59,909 nt of DNA, from positions 1 through 59,909 of the forward strand of contig CANMXU010000029.1 of assembly GCA_947501935.1 (NCBI GenBank), written 5' to 3'. Within the stretch, counting starts at the first letter, position 1; every line of letters begins with the position of its first letter. The notes below the pieces were generated by a model. That model was not told the origin of the DNA and did no database searches. It worked only from the letters and a program-made list of their open reading frames with translations. Positions 51,642 to 59,909 of the stretch are shown one piece after another. The position numbers were made by a program, and so were the translations under genes. This DNA comes from an uncultured Alteromonadaceae bacterium. Its GTDB lineage: Bacteria; Pseudomonadota; Gammaproteobacteria; Enterobacterales; Alteromonadaceae.

Positions 51642-54600
51642 ATGAATACAATAAACATTTCCCCGATTAAAAGGTTCTTTTCCCGCTTTAGCTTTTTCCA
51701 GCATTTATCTCGATTGCATTATTTATTAATGCTCACCCTAGCCTGCTTATTGCCTTTATTATTGAATGCAACGGGTGTTGATTTTTCTATTGAAAATACG
51801 CCTGTTACATTCATTAAAAATCAGCCTTTAACTAATCATGACCTACTGTCACAGTTAACCGGCACCTTGCATCATACCCTTGTTGAATGGTCAGCTATTG
51901 TATTGGCGCTGCTAGGTTTTGCTCTTGCTATGGTGCACTATCGTCTTAAAGGCGATATTTCAGTGGCCATTATTGGCATTGCCTTATTATCTGCCGCATC
52001 AATTGATGCTTTTCATACTTTAGCTGCCGCTCACCTTATTGATACCAACCTTGATAATGGTGACTTCATCCCCTTTACTTGGGCTTTATCTCGCATTTTT
52101 AACGCTGTTATCATCATCATCGGCACCTTGATTAGCTTGTGGCTGCATAAACATAAAATCGTTGATAATAAGCTGCGCAAGCAATATGAAATAAAAGTTT
52201 TACTTTGTGTCGGCATAGGTTTTTTAACCTTAGCTACAAGCACTATTTACCTAGTAACAATTAATCAAGAATTACCGCAAACAATATTTTCTGATGCAGT
52301 ATTTAGTCGTCCCTACGACTTATTACCATTAGGCTTATTTATTTTTTCGGGTAGCTTGTTATGGAGCCTATACCGACTTAATCGCTCATTGGCGGTATTT
52401 GCTTTTCTGATCAGTATTGTGGCGCAAGTTGCTACTCAGCTACATATGGCTTTGGGTTCAACCGCTTTATTTGATAATCATTTCAATATTGCTCATGCCT
52501 TAAAAGTAGTAGCCTATGCTTGCATGTTCATTGGCATGCTTTTGGACTTAAACACTGCAGAAAAAACAACCGTAAACAGTAATGCCATTGAGCCATCATT
52601 AAAGCCTAACCTGACAAACAAGGCCGATGGTTTGTTAGCAATAAAAAAAGTCCGCAGCCCGCTTTCCGTGCAAATACCTCTGGCGGCATTTGTATTATCA
52701 ATTAGCATTGCGATTTTGGTCAGCTTTCTCTTTTATAGCGAAAGCAAGGCGTTACTGCTAAAACAAGGCACTAAAGAGTTGAGTATCGAAGCAAATTTAG
52801 TCGAACCTATTATTGAACAGTTATATGAGCAAGCCCAATCTGATGTGCTTTTTTTAAGTAATACTCCGCCGATAAATGGCATTATTAATACCCTAGACAA
52901 AAAAGATACGCATAACTATAAGTTGTGGAAATCACGTTTAGAAAAAACCTTTACCAGCTTTTTAAACGCCAAACCTTATTACGAAAAACTACGCTATATT
53001 GGCGTTGATAATGAAGGTTTAGAGCTGGTTAATGTTCGGCGAAGAAATAATGGCCAAGCGGTCAGAGTGCCTAAGTCACAATTACAAAAGAAAGCTGGGC
53101 GACAGTATTTTGAAGAAACCTTAGAAAAAAGCTTTGGTGATGTTTATTTTTCAAAAATCACCCTAAACCGCGAGCATGGCAAAGTATCAATACCACACAA
53201 AGAAATATTAAGAGTCGCAACCCCAATTTATCACCCGCTTAACGACACCCCTTTTGGCTTTATTGTTATTAGTGTCGACTTTAATTATTTTATCAGCCAA
53301 GTTAAAGCTTACGACATGCCAAACTTACTGTTTTATTTAGCCAATGAGCATGGCGATTTTATTTATCACCCCGACGAAGGCAAAAATTTTGCTTCACAGT
53401 TTGGCCAACAATATTCAATGCAACAAGAGTTTCCACAATTAAAGGCAGCCATTAACAATAACAGCCCAAGTGCTTCCTTTACACAAATTACATTGAATGA
53501 GCAAAATTACTCTGGCCATTATGAGCTTTTATCGATAGAAAAATTTAACAATAATCACCCATTAAGGCTGCTGGTATTGCATGACAATATAGCCAATGAA
53601 CAAGCATTGGCTGACTTTAGAGTTCACAGCATACTACTAGGTTGCGCTCTAGCGATTATTGCCTTAGGCCTGGCAGTGTTAGCTTCAAGAAAAGTTGCAA
53701 CACCATTAAGCCAAATTATTACTACCCTAGAAAACTATGAACAAACTGGCTCGGTAGCTGAACTCCCTATTAATTCGACCAACGAAGTAGGCGTATTAGC
53801 GCGAAACTTCCATAACCTTTTTGCTCAAATGAAGTTTTCATTAACCCAGCAAACTTTAATGGCTGAAGCTGCAGAGCAATCAGCAAAAAAATTAAACTCG
53901 GTATTAGCAAGTGCCGCCGATGCGATTGTAACAATTTCAGCAAATGGTGAAATTCAATCGTTTAATCACGCGGCAGAAAAAATGTTTGGTTATGAACAAG
54001 CAGCAATAATGCATAAAAGCATTTACACCCTTATACCTAAAGATTATGCGCAAAAGTATAACAACTATATTGTTCATTATTTGAAAACCGGAACTCCTCA
54101 GGTATTAGCTGCTGGTAACGAATTACAGGCGCTACGAAAGTCAGGGCAGGTTTTTCCTATTCACTTATCAATTTCCGCAACAGGGAATAATCAAGACAGT
54201 ATTTTTATCGGCATTGTTCATGACATATCTAAAGAAAAAGAATTAGAACAACAGCGTGACTTAAAAGAGCAAGAGCTTAAACAAGCCAATGCCCGCACCA
54301 ATTTAGCAACCGACTCAGCTGGTATTGGCATTTGGGAGCTTGATTTTGTTACCCAACGCTTAACCTGGGATTTATTGATGTTCAAACTTTATGGACTATC
54401 ACCGGAAGACTTTACCGGTTCACTCAGTAATTGGAGTGATGCGGTTCACCCTGAAGATATAAAAGCAACCAGTGCTGCAGTTGAATATGCGATAGAACAT
54501 CGCAGCTCTTTTAATGAAGAATTTCGCATAATGTTACCTGACGGCACAATTAAATTTATAAAAGCTGCCGCGGTAATTAAGTGCAACGATCTTGATGAAC

Positions 54601-56762
54601 CTATATTAATGACTGGAGTTAACTATGACATTTCAGAAGTTAAGCGAGCTGAGCTAGCTCTTATTCAAGCAAAAGAGCTCGCCGAAGATACGGTGCGTCA
54701 TAAAACCGAATTCCTTGCCAGCATGAGCCATGAAATACGCACACCGATGAATGGCGTTTTAGGTATGCTTGGCTTATTAACCCGCAGTAACTTATCCCCA
54801 GAGCAGCATCACCACGTAAAACTTGCTACCTCAAGTGCAGAATCATTACTGACCTTAATCAACGACATTTTAGATTTTTCCAAGGTTGAAGCCGGCAAAC
54901 TCGACTTAGAAATATTAGACTTTGATTTACACTGTTTGCTTGGTGAGTGTACCGAGTCAATGGCATTAAGATGCCAAGAAAAAGGTCTAGAAATTATTCT
55001 TGATGTGAAAGGAGTTAAACATAGTCATGTAAAAGGCGATCCTGGCAGGATCAGGCAAATACTCACCAACCTACTAGGTAACGCCATAAAATTTACTGAC
55101 CATGGCGAAATTGTTATTCGTGCGAGTGTTGAGCCGTTCGAGCAACAGAGTCTCAAGTTTACTTGCAAGATATCTGATACCGGTATTGGTATTGCTCAAG
55201 AAAAGCTAAGCACTATTTTTGACTCATTCACCCAAGTTGACGCTTCAACCACACGACAATATGGTGGCACGGGTTTAGGCTTAGCCATATCAAAACAATT
55301 ATGTCAGCTAATGCAGGGCAGTATTTGTGTAGAAAGCATTGAAGACCAAGGTAGCTGTTTCACCATAGAGCTCATTTTAGCGCAAAGCGAATGCGCCAAT
55401 TTAGTGATCCCTTCCGTTGATATCGAAGGTGTTGAAATATTAGTAGTCGATGATAATCATACCAATCGCTTAGTATTAAGAGAACAATTTGAACTTTGGG
55501 GCGCCAAAGTTACCGAAGCCGAAAATGGCATAATGGCGCTATCTATATTAGAAAAAGATCAACAATCAAAGTTTAAAGTCGCCTTTTTAGATATGCAAAT
55601 GCCTTACATGGACGGTGCTGAATTAGGCAAACGCATTAGAGAATTACCCAGTCATAAAAACTTAAAGCTGGTGATGATGACTTCAATGGTTTCGCGCGGC
55701 GATGCCAGTTACTTTGCCGAATTAGGTTTTAACGCCTATTTCCCCAAACCAACCACTACATCAGACTTGTTTGACACCTTAGCGCTTACTATTAGTAATA
55801 GTGAAAGCCTTGTTCAAGCAACGCCTTTGATCACCCATCAATATTTACAAAGCATTAATACAGACAAAAGACACCGCTCCTCAGTATTAGAAGCGGATGA
55901 GGCATTAGCCAATCTAGAGTCGCTGCAACACTGCCGAATATTATTAGTTGAAGACAACCGTATTAACCAAGAAGTGGCTCGCCATATATTAGCGGAGTTT
56001 GGCATTAATATTGATGTCGCCGCTGATGGAGTTGAAGCATTGCAGTCTTTAAAATTATCAGAGCAAGCTACTCCTTACGATCTTATTTTGATGGATTGCC
56101 AAATGCCCCGTAAAGACGGCTATCAAGCCACCAAAGAAATAAGAGCCGGCGGCGGCGGTGCAAAGCATAAAAACGTGCCTATTATCGCCATGACCGCTAA
56201 TGCCATGAAAGGAGATAAAGAAAAATGCTTACAAGCAGGAATGGATGATTATTTAAGTAAACCTATCTCACAAGAGTCTTTAAAAACCAAGTTACTGCTT
56301 TGGTATAAACCAGAAGCTAAAGCCGCTCTCACTATCAATCAGCCCAATAATGCTACTGAACTAATTAATACTGAAGAAGATAATAACCTTGAAGAACAAA
56401 CCGCAAGCGAAAATTACATCATTTGGGACAAGGAAGCGCTATTAAAACGGGTTAACCAAAAAGAAGAAATGATGCAAAAACTATTGCAACTATTTATCGA
56501 TGAAATACCAACGCTGATCACTGCACACGAGCAAGCTTTTTCAGCACGGCAATATCAAAACATGCTCGAACTTACCCATAAAATTAAAGGCATTGCCGCC
56601 AATGTCAGCGCAATAGAACTTTATAAACAAGCAACATCGTTTGAGAAAACATTACACAACCAAGATGTTAACAGTGAAAACTACCAAGCCTTTTTGCAGA
56701 GTTACCAAACGGTACATCAATATTTAAGTGATATGCTCAAGGGTAATGCAGAAGTAGAGTAA
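51642..56762 (+). CDS. Hybrid sensor histidine kinase (membrane sensor, Cache-like, HAMP, 2 PAS, HisKA, HATPase, 2 REC, Hpt)
   Basis: 1706 aa. Residues about 25-305 hold seven or eight membrane helices like a MASE-type sensor (DAFHTLAAAHLI; FNIAHALKVVAYACMF). A further helix (about 345-367) leads to a periplasmic Cache-like domain (about 370-660), another helix and a HAMP linker. PAS domains follow at about 760-870 and 895-1005. Catalytic residues: H1030 (SMSHEIRTPMNG) in HisKA, the GGTGLGLAI ATP lid, D1317 in the first receiver, D1485 in the second, and H1646 (LTHKIKG) in a C-terminal Hpt domain. The full four-step phosphorelay is thus in one chain. Its output regulator is not adjacent. The ligand is unknown. 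Confidence 0.92.
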   Translation: MNTINISPIKRFFSRFSFFQHLSRLHYLLMLTLACLLPLLLNATGVDFSIENTPVTFIKNQPLTNHDLLSQLTGTLHHTLVEWSAIVLALLGFALAMVHYRLKGDISVAIIGIALLSAASIDAFHTLAAAHLIDTNLDNGDFIPFTWALSRIFNAVIIIIGTLISLWLHKHKIVDNKLRKQYEIKVLLCVGIGFLTLATSTIYLVTINQELPQTIFSDAVFSRPYDLLPLGLFIFSGSLLWSLYRLNRSLAVFAFLISIVAQVATQLHMALGSTALFDNHFNIAHALKVVAYACMFIGMLLDLNTAEKTTVNSNAIEPSLKPNLTNKADGLLAIKKVRSPLSVQIPLAAFVLSISIAILVSFLFYSESKALLLKQGTKELSIEANLVEPIIEQLYEQAQSDVLFLSNTPPINGIINTLDKKDTHNYKLWKSRLEKTFTSFLNAKPYYEKLRYIGVDNEGLELVNVRRRNNGQAVRVPKSQLQKKAGRQYFEETLEKSFGDVYFSKITLNREHGKVSIPHKEILRVATPIYHPLNDTPFGFIVISVDFNYFISQVKAYDMPNLLFYLANEHGDFIYHPDEGKNFASQFGQQYSMQQEFPQLKAAINNNSPSASFTQITLNEQNYSGHYELLSIEKFNNNHPLRLLVLHDNIANEQALADFRVHSILLGCALAIIALGLAVLASRKVATPLSQIITTLENYEQTGSVAELPINSTNEVGVLARNFHNLFAQMKFSLTQQTLMAEAAEQSAKKLNSVLASAADAIVTISANGEIQSFNHAAEKMFGYEQAAIMHKSIYTLIPKDYAQKYNNYIVHYLKTGTPQVLAAGNELQALRKSGQVFPIHLSISATGNNQDSIFIGIVHDISKEKELEQQRDLKEQELKQANARTNLATDSAGIGIWELDFVTQRLTWDLLMFKLYGLSPEDFTGSLSNWSDAVHPEDIKATSAAVEYAIEHRSSFNEEFRIMLPDGTIKFIKAAAVIKCNDLDEPILMTGVNYDISEVKRAELALIQAKELAEDTVRHKTEFLASMSHEIRTPMNGVLGMLGLLTRSNLSPEQHHHVKLATSSAESLLTLINDILDFSKVEAGKLDLEILDFDLHCLLGECTESMALRCQEKGLEIILDVKGVKHSHVKGDPGRIRQILTNLLGNAIKFTDHGEIVIRASVEPFEQQSLKFTCKISDTGIGIAQEKLSTIFDSFTQVDASTTRQYGGTGLGLAISKQLCQLMQGSICVESIEDQGSCFTIELILAQSECANLVIPSVDIEGVEILVVDDNHTNRLVLREQFELWGAKVTEAENGIMALSILEKDQQSKFKVAFLDMQMPYMDGAELGKRIRELPSHKNLKLVMMTSMVSRGDASYFAELGFNAYFPKPTTTSDLFDTLALTISNSESLVQATPLITHQYLQSINTDKRHRSSVLEADEALANLESLQHCRILLVEDNRINQEVARHILAEFGINIDVAADGVEALQSLKLSEQATPYDLILMDCQMPRKDGYQATKEIRAGGGGAKHKNVPIIAMTANAMKGDKEKCLQAGMDDYLSKPISQESLKTKLLLWYKPEAKAALTINQPNNATELINTEEDNNLEEQTASENYIIWDKEALLKRVNQKEEMMQKLLQLFIDEIPTLITAHEQAFSARQYQNMLELTHKIKGIAANVSAIELYKQATSFEKTLHNQDVNSENYQAFLQSYQTVHQYLSDMLKGNAEVE

Positions 56763-56810
56763 TACCAAGATTTTTGAAAAAATATTAAAAACATCAACAA
56801 GCGGGCATAA

Positions 56811-56836
56811 AAAAGCCAGTCATAAAACTGGCTTTG
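56811..56836. terminator. Bidirectional terminator between the hybrid kinase and mdh genes
   Basis: AAAGCCAGT (56812-56820) pairs with ACTGGCTTT (56827-56835), with A/T runs on both sides. Confidence 0.88.
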
Positions 56837-56870
56837 AAAAGAAGTGATATTACAGAAATATCATTAACAA

Positions 56871-57806
56871 TTAACCGTTAATGAAATCAACACCTTCTTT
56901 AATGTCAGCTTGTAAAGTTGCTAACATGTCATTTTTCGCTTGCTCTTCAAACGCGCTTAATTCACCGTATGGTAAAATTTCGCTAACGCCGTTTACACCT
57001 AAACGTACTGGGTGAGCAAAGTAAGCTGCATCGCCGTTCTCAACTGCTACGTATGCGTAATCAACAACGTCTTCACCTTGTAAGCCTTTAACTAAAGACA
57101 TACAAAAACGTGCTGCTGCTGCGCCCATAGATAAAGTAGCGCTACCGCCACCGGCTTTAGCATTTACAACTTCAGTACCAGCATTTTGAATGCGAGGCGT
57201 TAAAGCAGCAACTTCTTCAGCTGTGAAGGTTGCGCCTTCAACTTGTGAAAGAAGTGGTAAAATTGTAGTACCTGAATGGCCACCAATTACTGGAACTTTC
57301 ACGTCACTTACGTTTAAGCCTTTTAATTCAGCAATAAACGCTTCAGAACGAATAACATCTAAAGTCGTGATACCAAAAACGCGGTTCGCTTCATAAGTAC
57401 CCGCTTTTTTGAATACTTCAGCAACAATTGGCACAGTACCATTTACAGGGTTAGTAATAATACCTACTAAAGCTTTAGGACAGTTAGCAACAATGCCTTC
57501 TGCTAAAGTTTTAATAATGCCAGCGTTAACTGCAAAAAGGTCAGCACGGTCCATACCAGGCTTACGTGGCATACCTGCTGGGATCAAAACAATATCAGCA
57601 CCAGTTAATGCGTCGCCTAAAGCGTCAGCACCAAAACCCGCAACTTTAACGTCAGTTGGGATGTGTGATAAGTCAACTGCAACACCAGGAACTACAGGTG
57701 CAACGTCATATAAAGATAGCTCAGAACCCGCTGGTAATTGAGTTTTTAACAATAAAGATAACGCTTGGCCGATACCGCCAGCTGCGCCTAGAACAGCAAC
57801 TTTCAT
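56871..57806 (-). CDS. mdh: Malate dehydrogenase
   Basis: 311 aa from the ATG at 57806 (MKVAVLGAAGGIGQAL), with GGAGA seven bases ahead; the 23 codons upstream are not part of the protein. It oxidises malate to oxaloacetate with NAD in the TCA cycle. The NAD loop is GAAGGIGQ, substrate arginines lie in GMPRKPGMDRADLF, and the catalytic histidine is in IGGHSGTTI. It is the bacterial homodimeric form of normal length. It is divergent from argR as in E. coli. Confidence 0.97.
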   Translation of the reverse strand: MKVAVLGAAGGIGQALSLLLKTQLPAGSELSLYDVAPVVPGVAVDLSHIPTDVKVAGFGADALGDALTGADIVLIPAGMPRKPGMDRADLFAVNAGIIKTLAEGIVANCPKALVGIITNPVNGTVPIVAEVFKKAGTYEANRVFGITTLDVIRSEAFIAELKGLNVSDVKVPVIGGHSGTTILPLLSQVEGATFTAEEVAALTPRIQNAGTEVVNAKAGGGSATLSMGAAAARFCMSLVKGLQGEDVVDYAYVAVENGDAAYFAHPVRLGVNGVSEILPYGELSAFEEQAKNDMLATLQADIKEGVDFING

Positions 57807-58116
57807 GAAATGTCTCCGACAATTTGAGTAATTACGTAAATATTTGTAGCCAAAAGATATAGTATTGGCCGCCAAAACACAATTAATATTAAGCTTTCTG
57901 GGTATGATACCGTATAATAATTTTTGTTAAATTATACTTAGGTATTATAAGCTAGAAATTACAGCATTATTTTACGGTATTAAGCATAGTTTTTAGCGGT
58001 TATAGATCAATGTTTACCTAATCATATTATTGATTTAAGTTTTTATACTGCAAACTTTATAACGCCTACTCAAGGCATCACGAAAAATTTGATTATATTT
58101 GATATAGCGATATTTT
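57807..58116. other. Divergent intergenic region mdh / argR
   Basis: 310 AT-rich bp. A short inverted repeat GGTATGATACC lies at 57901-57911. No site resembling an ARG box pair is convincing, so autoregulation of argR by itself cannot be supported from the sequence. Confidence 0.5.
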
Positions 58117-58590
58117 ATGACGGTTCAACAAAAGCAAGAAGCATTAGTACAAGCATTTAAAGAATTACTAAAACAAGAACAGTTCGGCTCTCAGGGAGAA
58201 ATTGTTGATGCGTTAAAAGCGCAAGGTTTTGATAACATCAGTCAGTCGAAAGTATCAAGAATGTTAAGTAAATACGGCGCTGTACGCACCCGTAATGCCC
58301 GACAAGATATGGTTTACTGTTTACCTGCTGAGTTAGGTGTTCCTACCGCCCAAAGCCCGTTAAAACAGTTAGTTGTAGATATTGAACATAATGATGTGAT
58401 GATCATCATTCGCACCAGCCCAGGTGCTGCACAGCTAATAGCACGTTTATTAGATAGCTTAGGTAAAAGTGATGGTGTATTAGGCACTATCGCTGGCGAT
58501 GATACTATTTTTATTGCGCCAACCAATGTACAAGAAATCGATAAAACGATTGCAAAACTTGATGTGCTTTTTTCAAGAAACTTGGTTTAA
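58117..58590 (+). CDS. argR: Arginine repressor ArgR
   Basis: 157 aa. The N-terminal winged helix (about 1-75) contains SQSKVSRMLSKYGAVRTRN, which reads the ARG box. The C-terminal hexamerisation domain (about 85-155) has GAAQLIARLLDSLG and the arginine-binding GTIAGDDTIF with the paired aspartates. It represses arginine synthesis genes with L-arginine as co-repressor. Its location opposite mdh matches the enterobacterial order. Confidence 0.96.
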   Translation: MTVQQKQEALVQAFKELLKQEQFGSQGEIVDALKAQGFDNISQSKVSRMLSKYGAVRTRNARQDMVYCLPAELGVPTAQSPLKQLVVDIEHNDVMIIIRTSPGAAQLIARLLDSLGKSDGVLGTIAGDDTIFIAPTNVQEIDKTIAKLDVLFSRNLV

Positions 58591-58645
58591 CAACTTTTTA
58601 TCACAGCAGTAAAGTGCCAGCTAGCACTTTACGCTCATCACTTAT

Positions 58646-58725
58646 TACTTCTATTACTTATGGCTGATAACTTGTGGCTAATTACTTGTGGCTTAATGCT
58701 TAATGCTTATGGCTTAATGCTTGCT
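58646..58725. repeat. Low-complexity repeats of TTATGGCT / TTGTGGCTTAATGCTTAA
   Basis: The words ACTTATGGCT, ACTTGTGGCT and GGCTTAATGCTT recur several times with small changes between the argR stop and the stop of the peroxidase gene. It is similar in style to the CTTGCAGCT repeats at the other end of the window. There is no terminator-type hairpin. Confidence 0.65.
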
Positions 58726-58727
58726 CA

Positions 58728-59648
58728 TCAATCAGCAAGGCTAGCCAATAAATTCAAGCTCGGCGCAAAGAAAGCAGCGCCTGTTTCTGCTTGCGTATAT
58801 TTAAGCATATGATCAAAATGCGCACCTTCACCGTGGATCATGCTATGTAGCATTTGCTCAAACGGGCTAGGCGAGTGGCAATAAGCAACAAAAAACAAAC
58901 CTTGAAGTTTCATATCGCCGTAAGGCATGCTTTGCCTAACAATTTCAAGACTAGTGCCATCATCATTTTTTAAATTAGTGCGTTTAATATGAGAGGTTAA
59001 CGGTTTAGCCTCACTTTCATATTCAACATTATCGACTTTAGTACGGCCAAAAACATCTTCTTGCTCTTTAGTTTCAATGCTATTCCATAACTGTAAATTG
59101 TGACGGTAACGTTGAATATGTAAATAACTACCGCCGGCAAACTTTTGGTCTTGCTCATCAGTAATTAAGGCCACGTCTCGGCGATGACGACCTTGTGGGT
59201 TTTCTGTGCCATCGACAAAACCGGTTAAATCACGCCCGTCTAAAAAGCGAAAAGCACGTACTTGCTCAACCAGTTCAACGGAGTCGGCTAATAACTCACA
59301 TACTTTAGTGCTGACAATATGATTTACATCGGCGCGATCACTGCGTACTTCAATATATAAGTCGTAATTGGTTGACGGGGCAATTCTATCTTCATTTTGC
59401 ATAGCAACGAACGGCTTCAATGACTTAGGGCGCGCATCAGGATAAAACTCATCCCAATAGTTAGCACCAATAGCAATAACACCGGTTAAATTAGACTCAG
59501 AAAACTGGTCGGCATAATGGTCAAACAGCGCAGGTAATCGAGACAATGCCTCACGTAAATAGCTATCTTTATCATCAAGCGCATTAAATAATAAATAATA
59601 ACCATGCAAACTCGGCTCTGCACAAATACCAAATTGTTCTCTTGCCAT
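58728..59648 (-). CDS. Dyp-type heme peroxidase
   Basis: 306 aa without a signal peptide, so cytoplasmic; similar to the YfeX branch. The GxxDG motif is present in FLDGRDLTGFVDGTENP, where the second Asp is the distal catalytic residue. The proximal heme ligand is expected to be the His in SHIKRTNL. The C-terminal GLFFVAYCHSPSPFEQML is typical. These enzymes oxidise dyes and porphyrins with hydrogen peroxide, but natural substrates are uncertain. No encapsulin gene or encapsulation tail is visible. Confidence 0.92.
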   Translation of the reverse strand: MAREQFGICAEPSLHGYYLLFNALDDKDSYLREALSRLPALFDHYADQFSESNLTGVIAIGANYWDEFYPDARPKSLKPFVAMQNEDRIAPSTNYDLYIEVRSDRADVNHIVSTKVCELLADSVELVEQVRAFRFLDGRDLTGFVDGTENPQGRHRRDVALITDEQDQKFAGGSYLHIQRYRHNLQLWNSIETKEQEDVFGRTKVDNVEYESEAKPLTSHIKRTNLKNDDGTSLEIVRQSMPYGDMKLQGLFFVAYCHSPSPFEQMLHSMIHGEGAHFDHMLKYTQAETGAAFFAPSLNLLASLAD

Positions 59649-59880
59649 CAGTTTTCCCTTAGGTAAATCTTATAATATTCTATGAAGTTAATTTTACACA
59701 AAAAAATCACCGGCACAGTAATTGATTCGGTAATTCGTAAAAATAATAAGATACAAAGCCATTATCAATCAAGTGGCATATTTGGGCCCAATTTAAATAT
59801 TGCTCATTATAAAAATAAAAAGCCCCGCAATTGCGATAACACCGATCAGTTAAGACTTGACTCTTAAAATAATCGGATCA
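59649..59880. other. Region upstream of the peroxidase gene
   Basis: It holds the presumed promoter of the peroxidase gene. A short palindrome CGCAATTGCG lies at 59826-59835. A 61-codon open frame at 59682-59867 has neither a ribosome binding site nor protein-like composition. Confidence 0.4.
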
Positions 59881-59909
59881 AAATCCAGTGATCACAAGTC
59901 ACTGGATTT
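59881..59909. other. 11-bp perfect inverted repeat at the window end
   Basis: AAATCCAGTGA pairs with TCACTGGATTT around a 7-nt loop. It could be a terminator of a gene lying beyond the window or part of a larger repeat, but the edge prevents a decision. Confidence 0.5.

Noticed and set aside
57807..58116. ARG boxes for argR autoregulation
   Set aside because: No pair of sites resembling TGAATnnnnATTCA was found at the expected spacing.
58728..59648. Encapsulin-loaded peroxidase
   Set aside because: The C-terminus (LNLLASLAD) lacks the usual targeting peptide extension, and no encapsulin gene is adjacent.
59682..59867. 61-aa frame upstream of the peroxidase gene
   Set aside because: Asn/Lys/Ile-rich from AT-rich DNA, no ribosome binding site, and no recognisable fold or signal.

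Overview
The window is AT-rich chromosomal DNA of a marine gammaproteobacterium. It most resembles Alteromonadales of the Colwellia/Thalassotalea type. This placement is inferred from gene content and not from a search. The pointers are the block zapE / zapG / degQ / degS, the rplU-rpmA-obgE and ispB neighbourhood, the divergent mdh / argR pair, a MipA-DUF3019 two-component cluster, very large secreted S8 proteases with GlyGly-CTERM-like tails, and a long TonB-dependent receptor.

Layout. 1-250: a GTCGCAA 7-mer array and 27-bp direct repeats. 252-3149: a split class II (B12-dependent) ribonucleotide reductase nrdJa-nrdJb behind two NrdR-type boxes. 3483-7948: zapE, then zapG, degQ and degS (division and envelope proteolysis). 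8061-12999: a five-gene operon for non-phosphorylative L-fucose (or related deoxysugar) use. It comprises two UxaA-type dehydratase halves, an aldo/keto reductase, an amidohydrolase/lactonase and a FucP-like symporter, and recalls the Campylobacter jejuni fuc locus. 13448-14899: a radical SAM protein and folA. 15180-22776: a secreted S8 protease, dsbC and a lipoprotein with Cys-paired RCC1-like repeats. 23225-26488: mipA-like, DUF3019, response regulator and histidine kinase. 26511-28030: a REP-associated (RAYT/Y1) transposase surrounded by five copies of an ~80-bp GTCGGTGACA inverted-repeat element, plus two small membrane proteins. A sixth copy lies beside dsbC. 28662-39600: an operon of a 2133-aa S8 protease and two modular lipoproteins. 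39806-46037: a divergent M16 peptidase and TonB-dependent receptor. 46183-47511: VanZ-like, ABM-domain and GNAT proteins. 47767-51476: obgE, rpmA, rplU, ispB and a PqiA-like protein. 51642-56762: a 1706-aa hybrid histidine kinase. 56871-59648: mdh, argR and a Dyp-type peroxidase.

How the parts may work together. From 15 kb to 46 kb the window is dominated by exported proteins: two giant subtilases, three cadherin-like lipoproteins, an M16 peptidase, a TonB-dependent receptor, a MipA-type outer membrane protein and the disulfide isomerase DsbC. This suggests an envelope-exposed protein-handling or degradation region. The most distinctive part is the operon 39600 to 28662 together with the lipoprotein at 20542-22776. 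The 995-aa lipoprotein looks like the N-terminal half of its 504-aa neighbour joined to a calcium-type linker and to the Cys-paired propeller-like repeats of the distant 744-aa protein. No phage, plasmid origin, CRISPR array, rRNA or tRNA was recognised.
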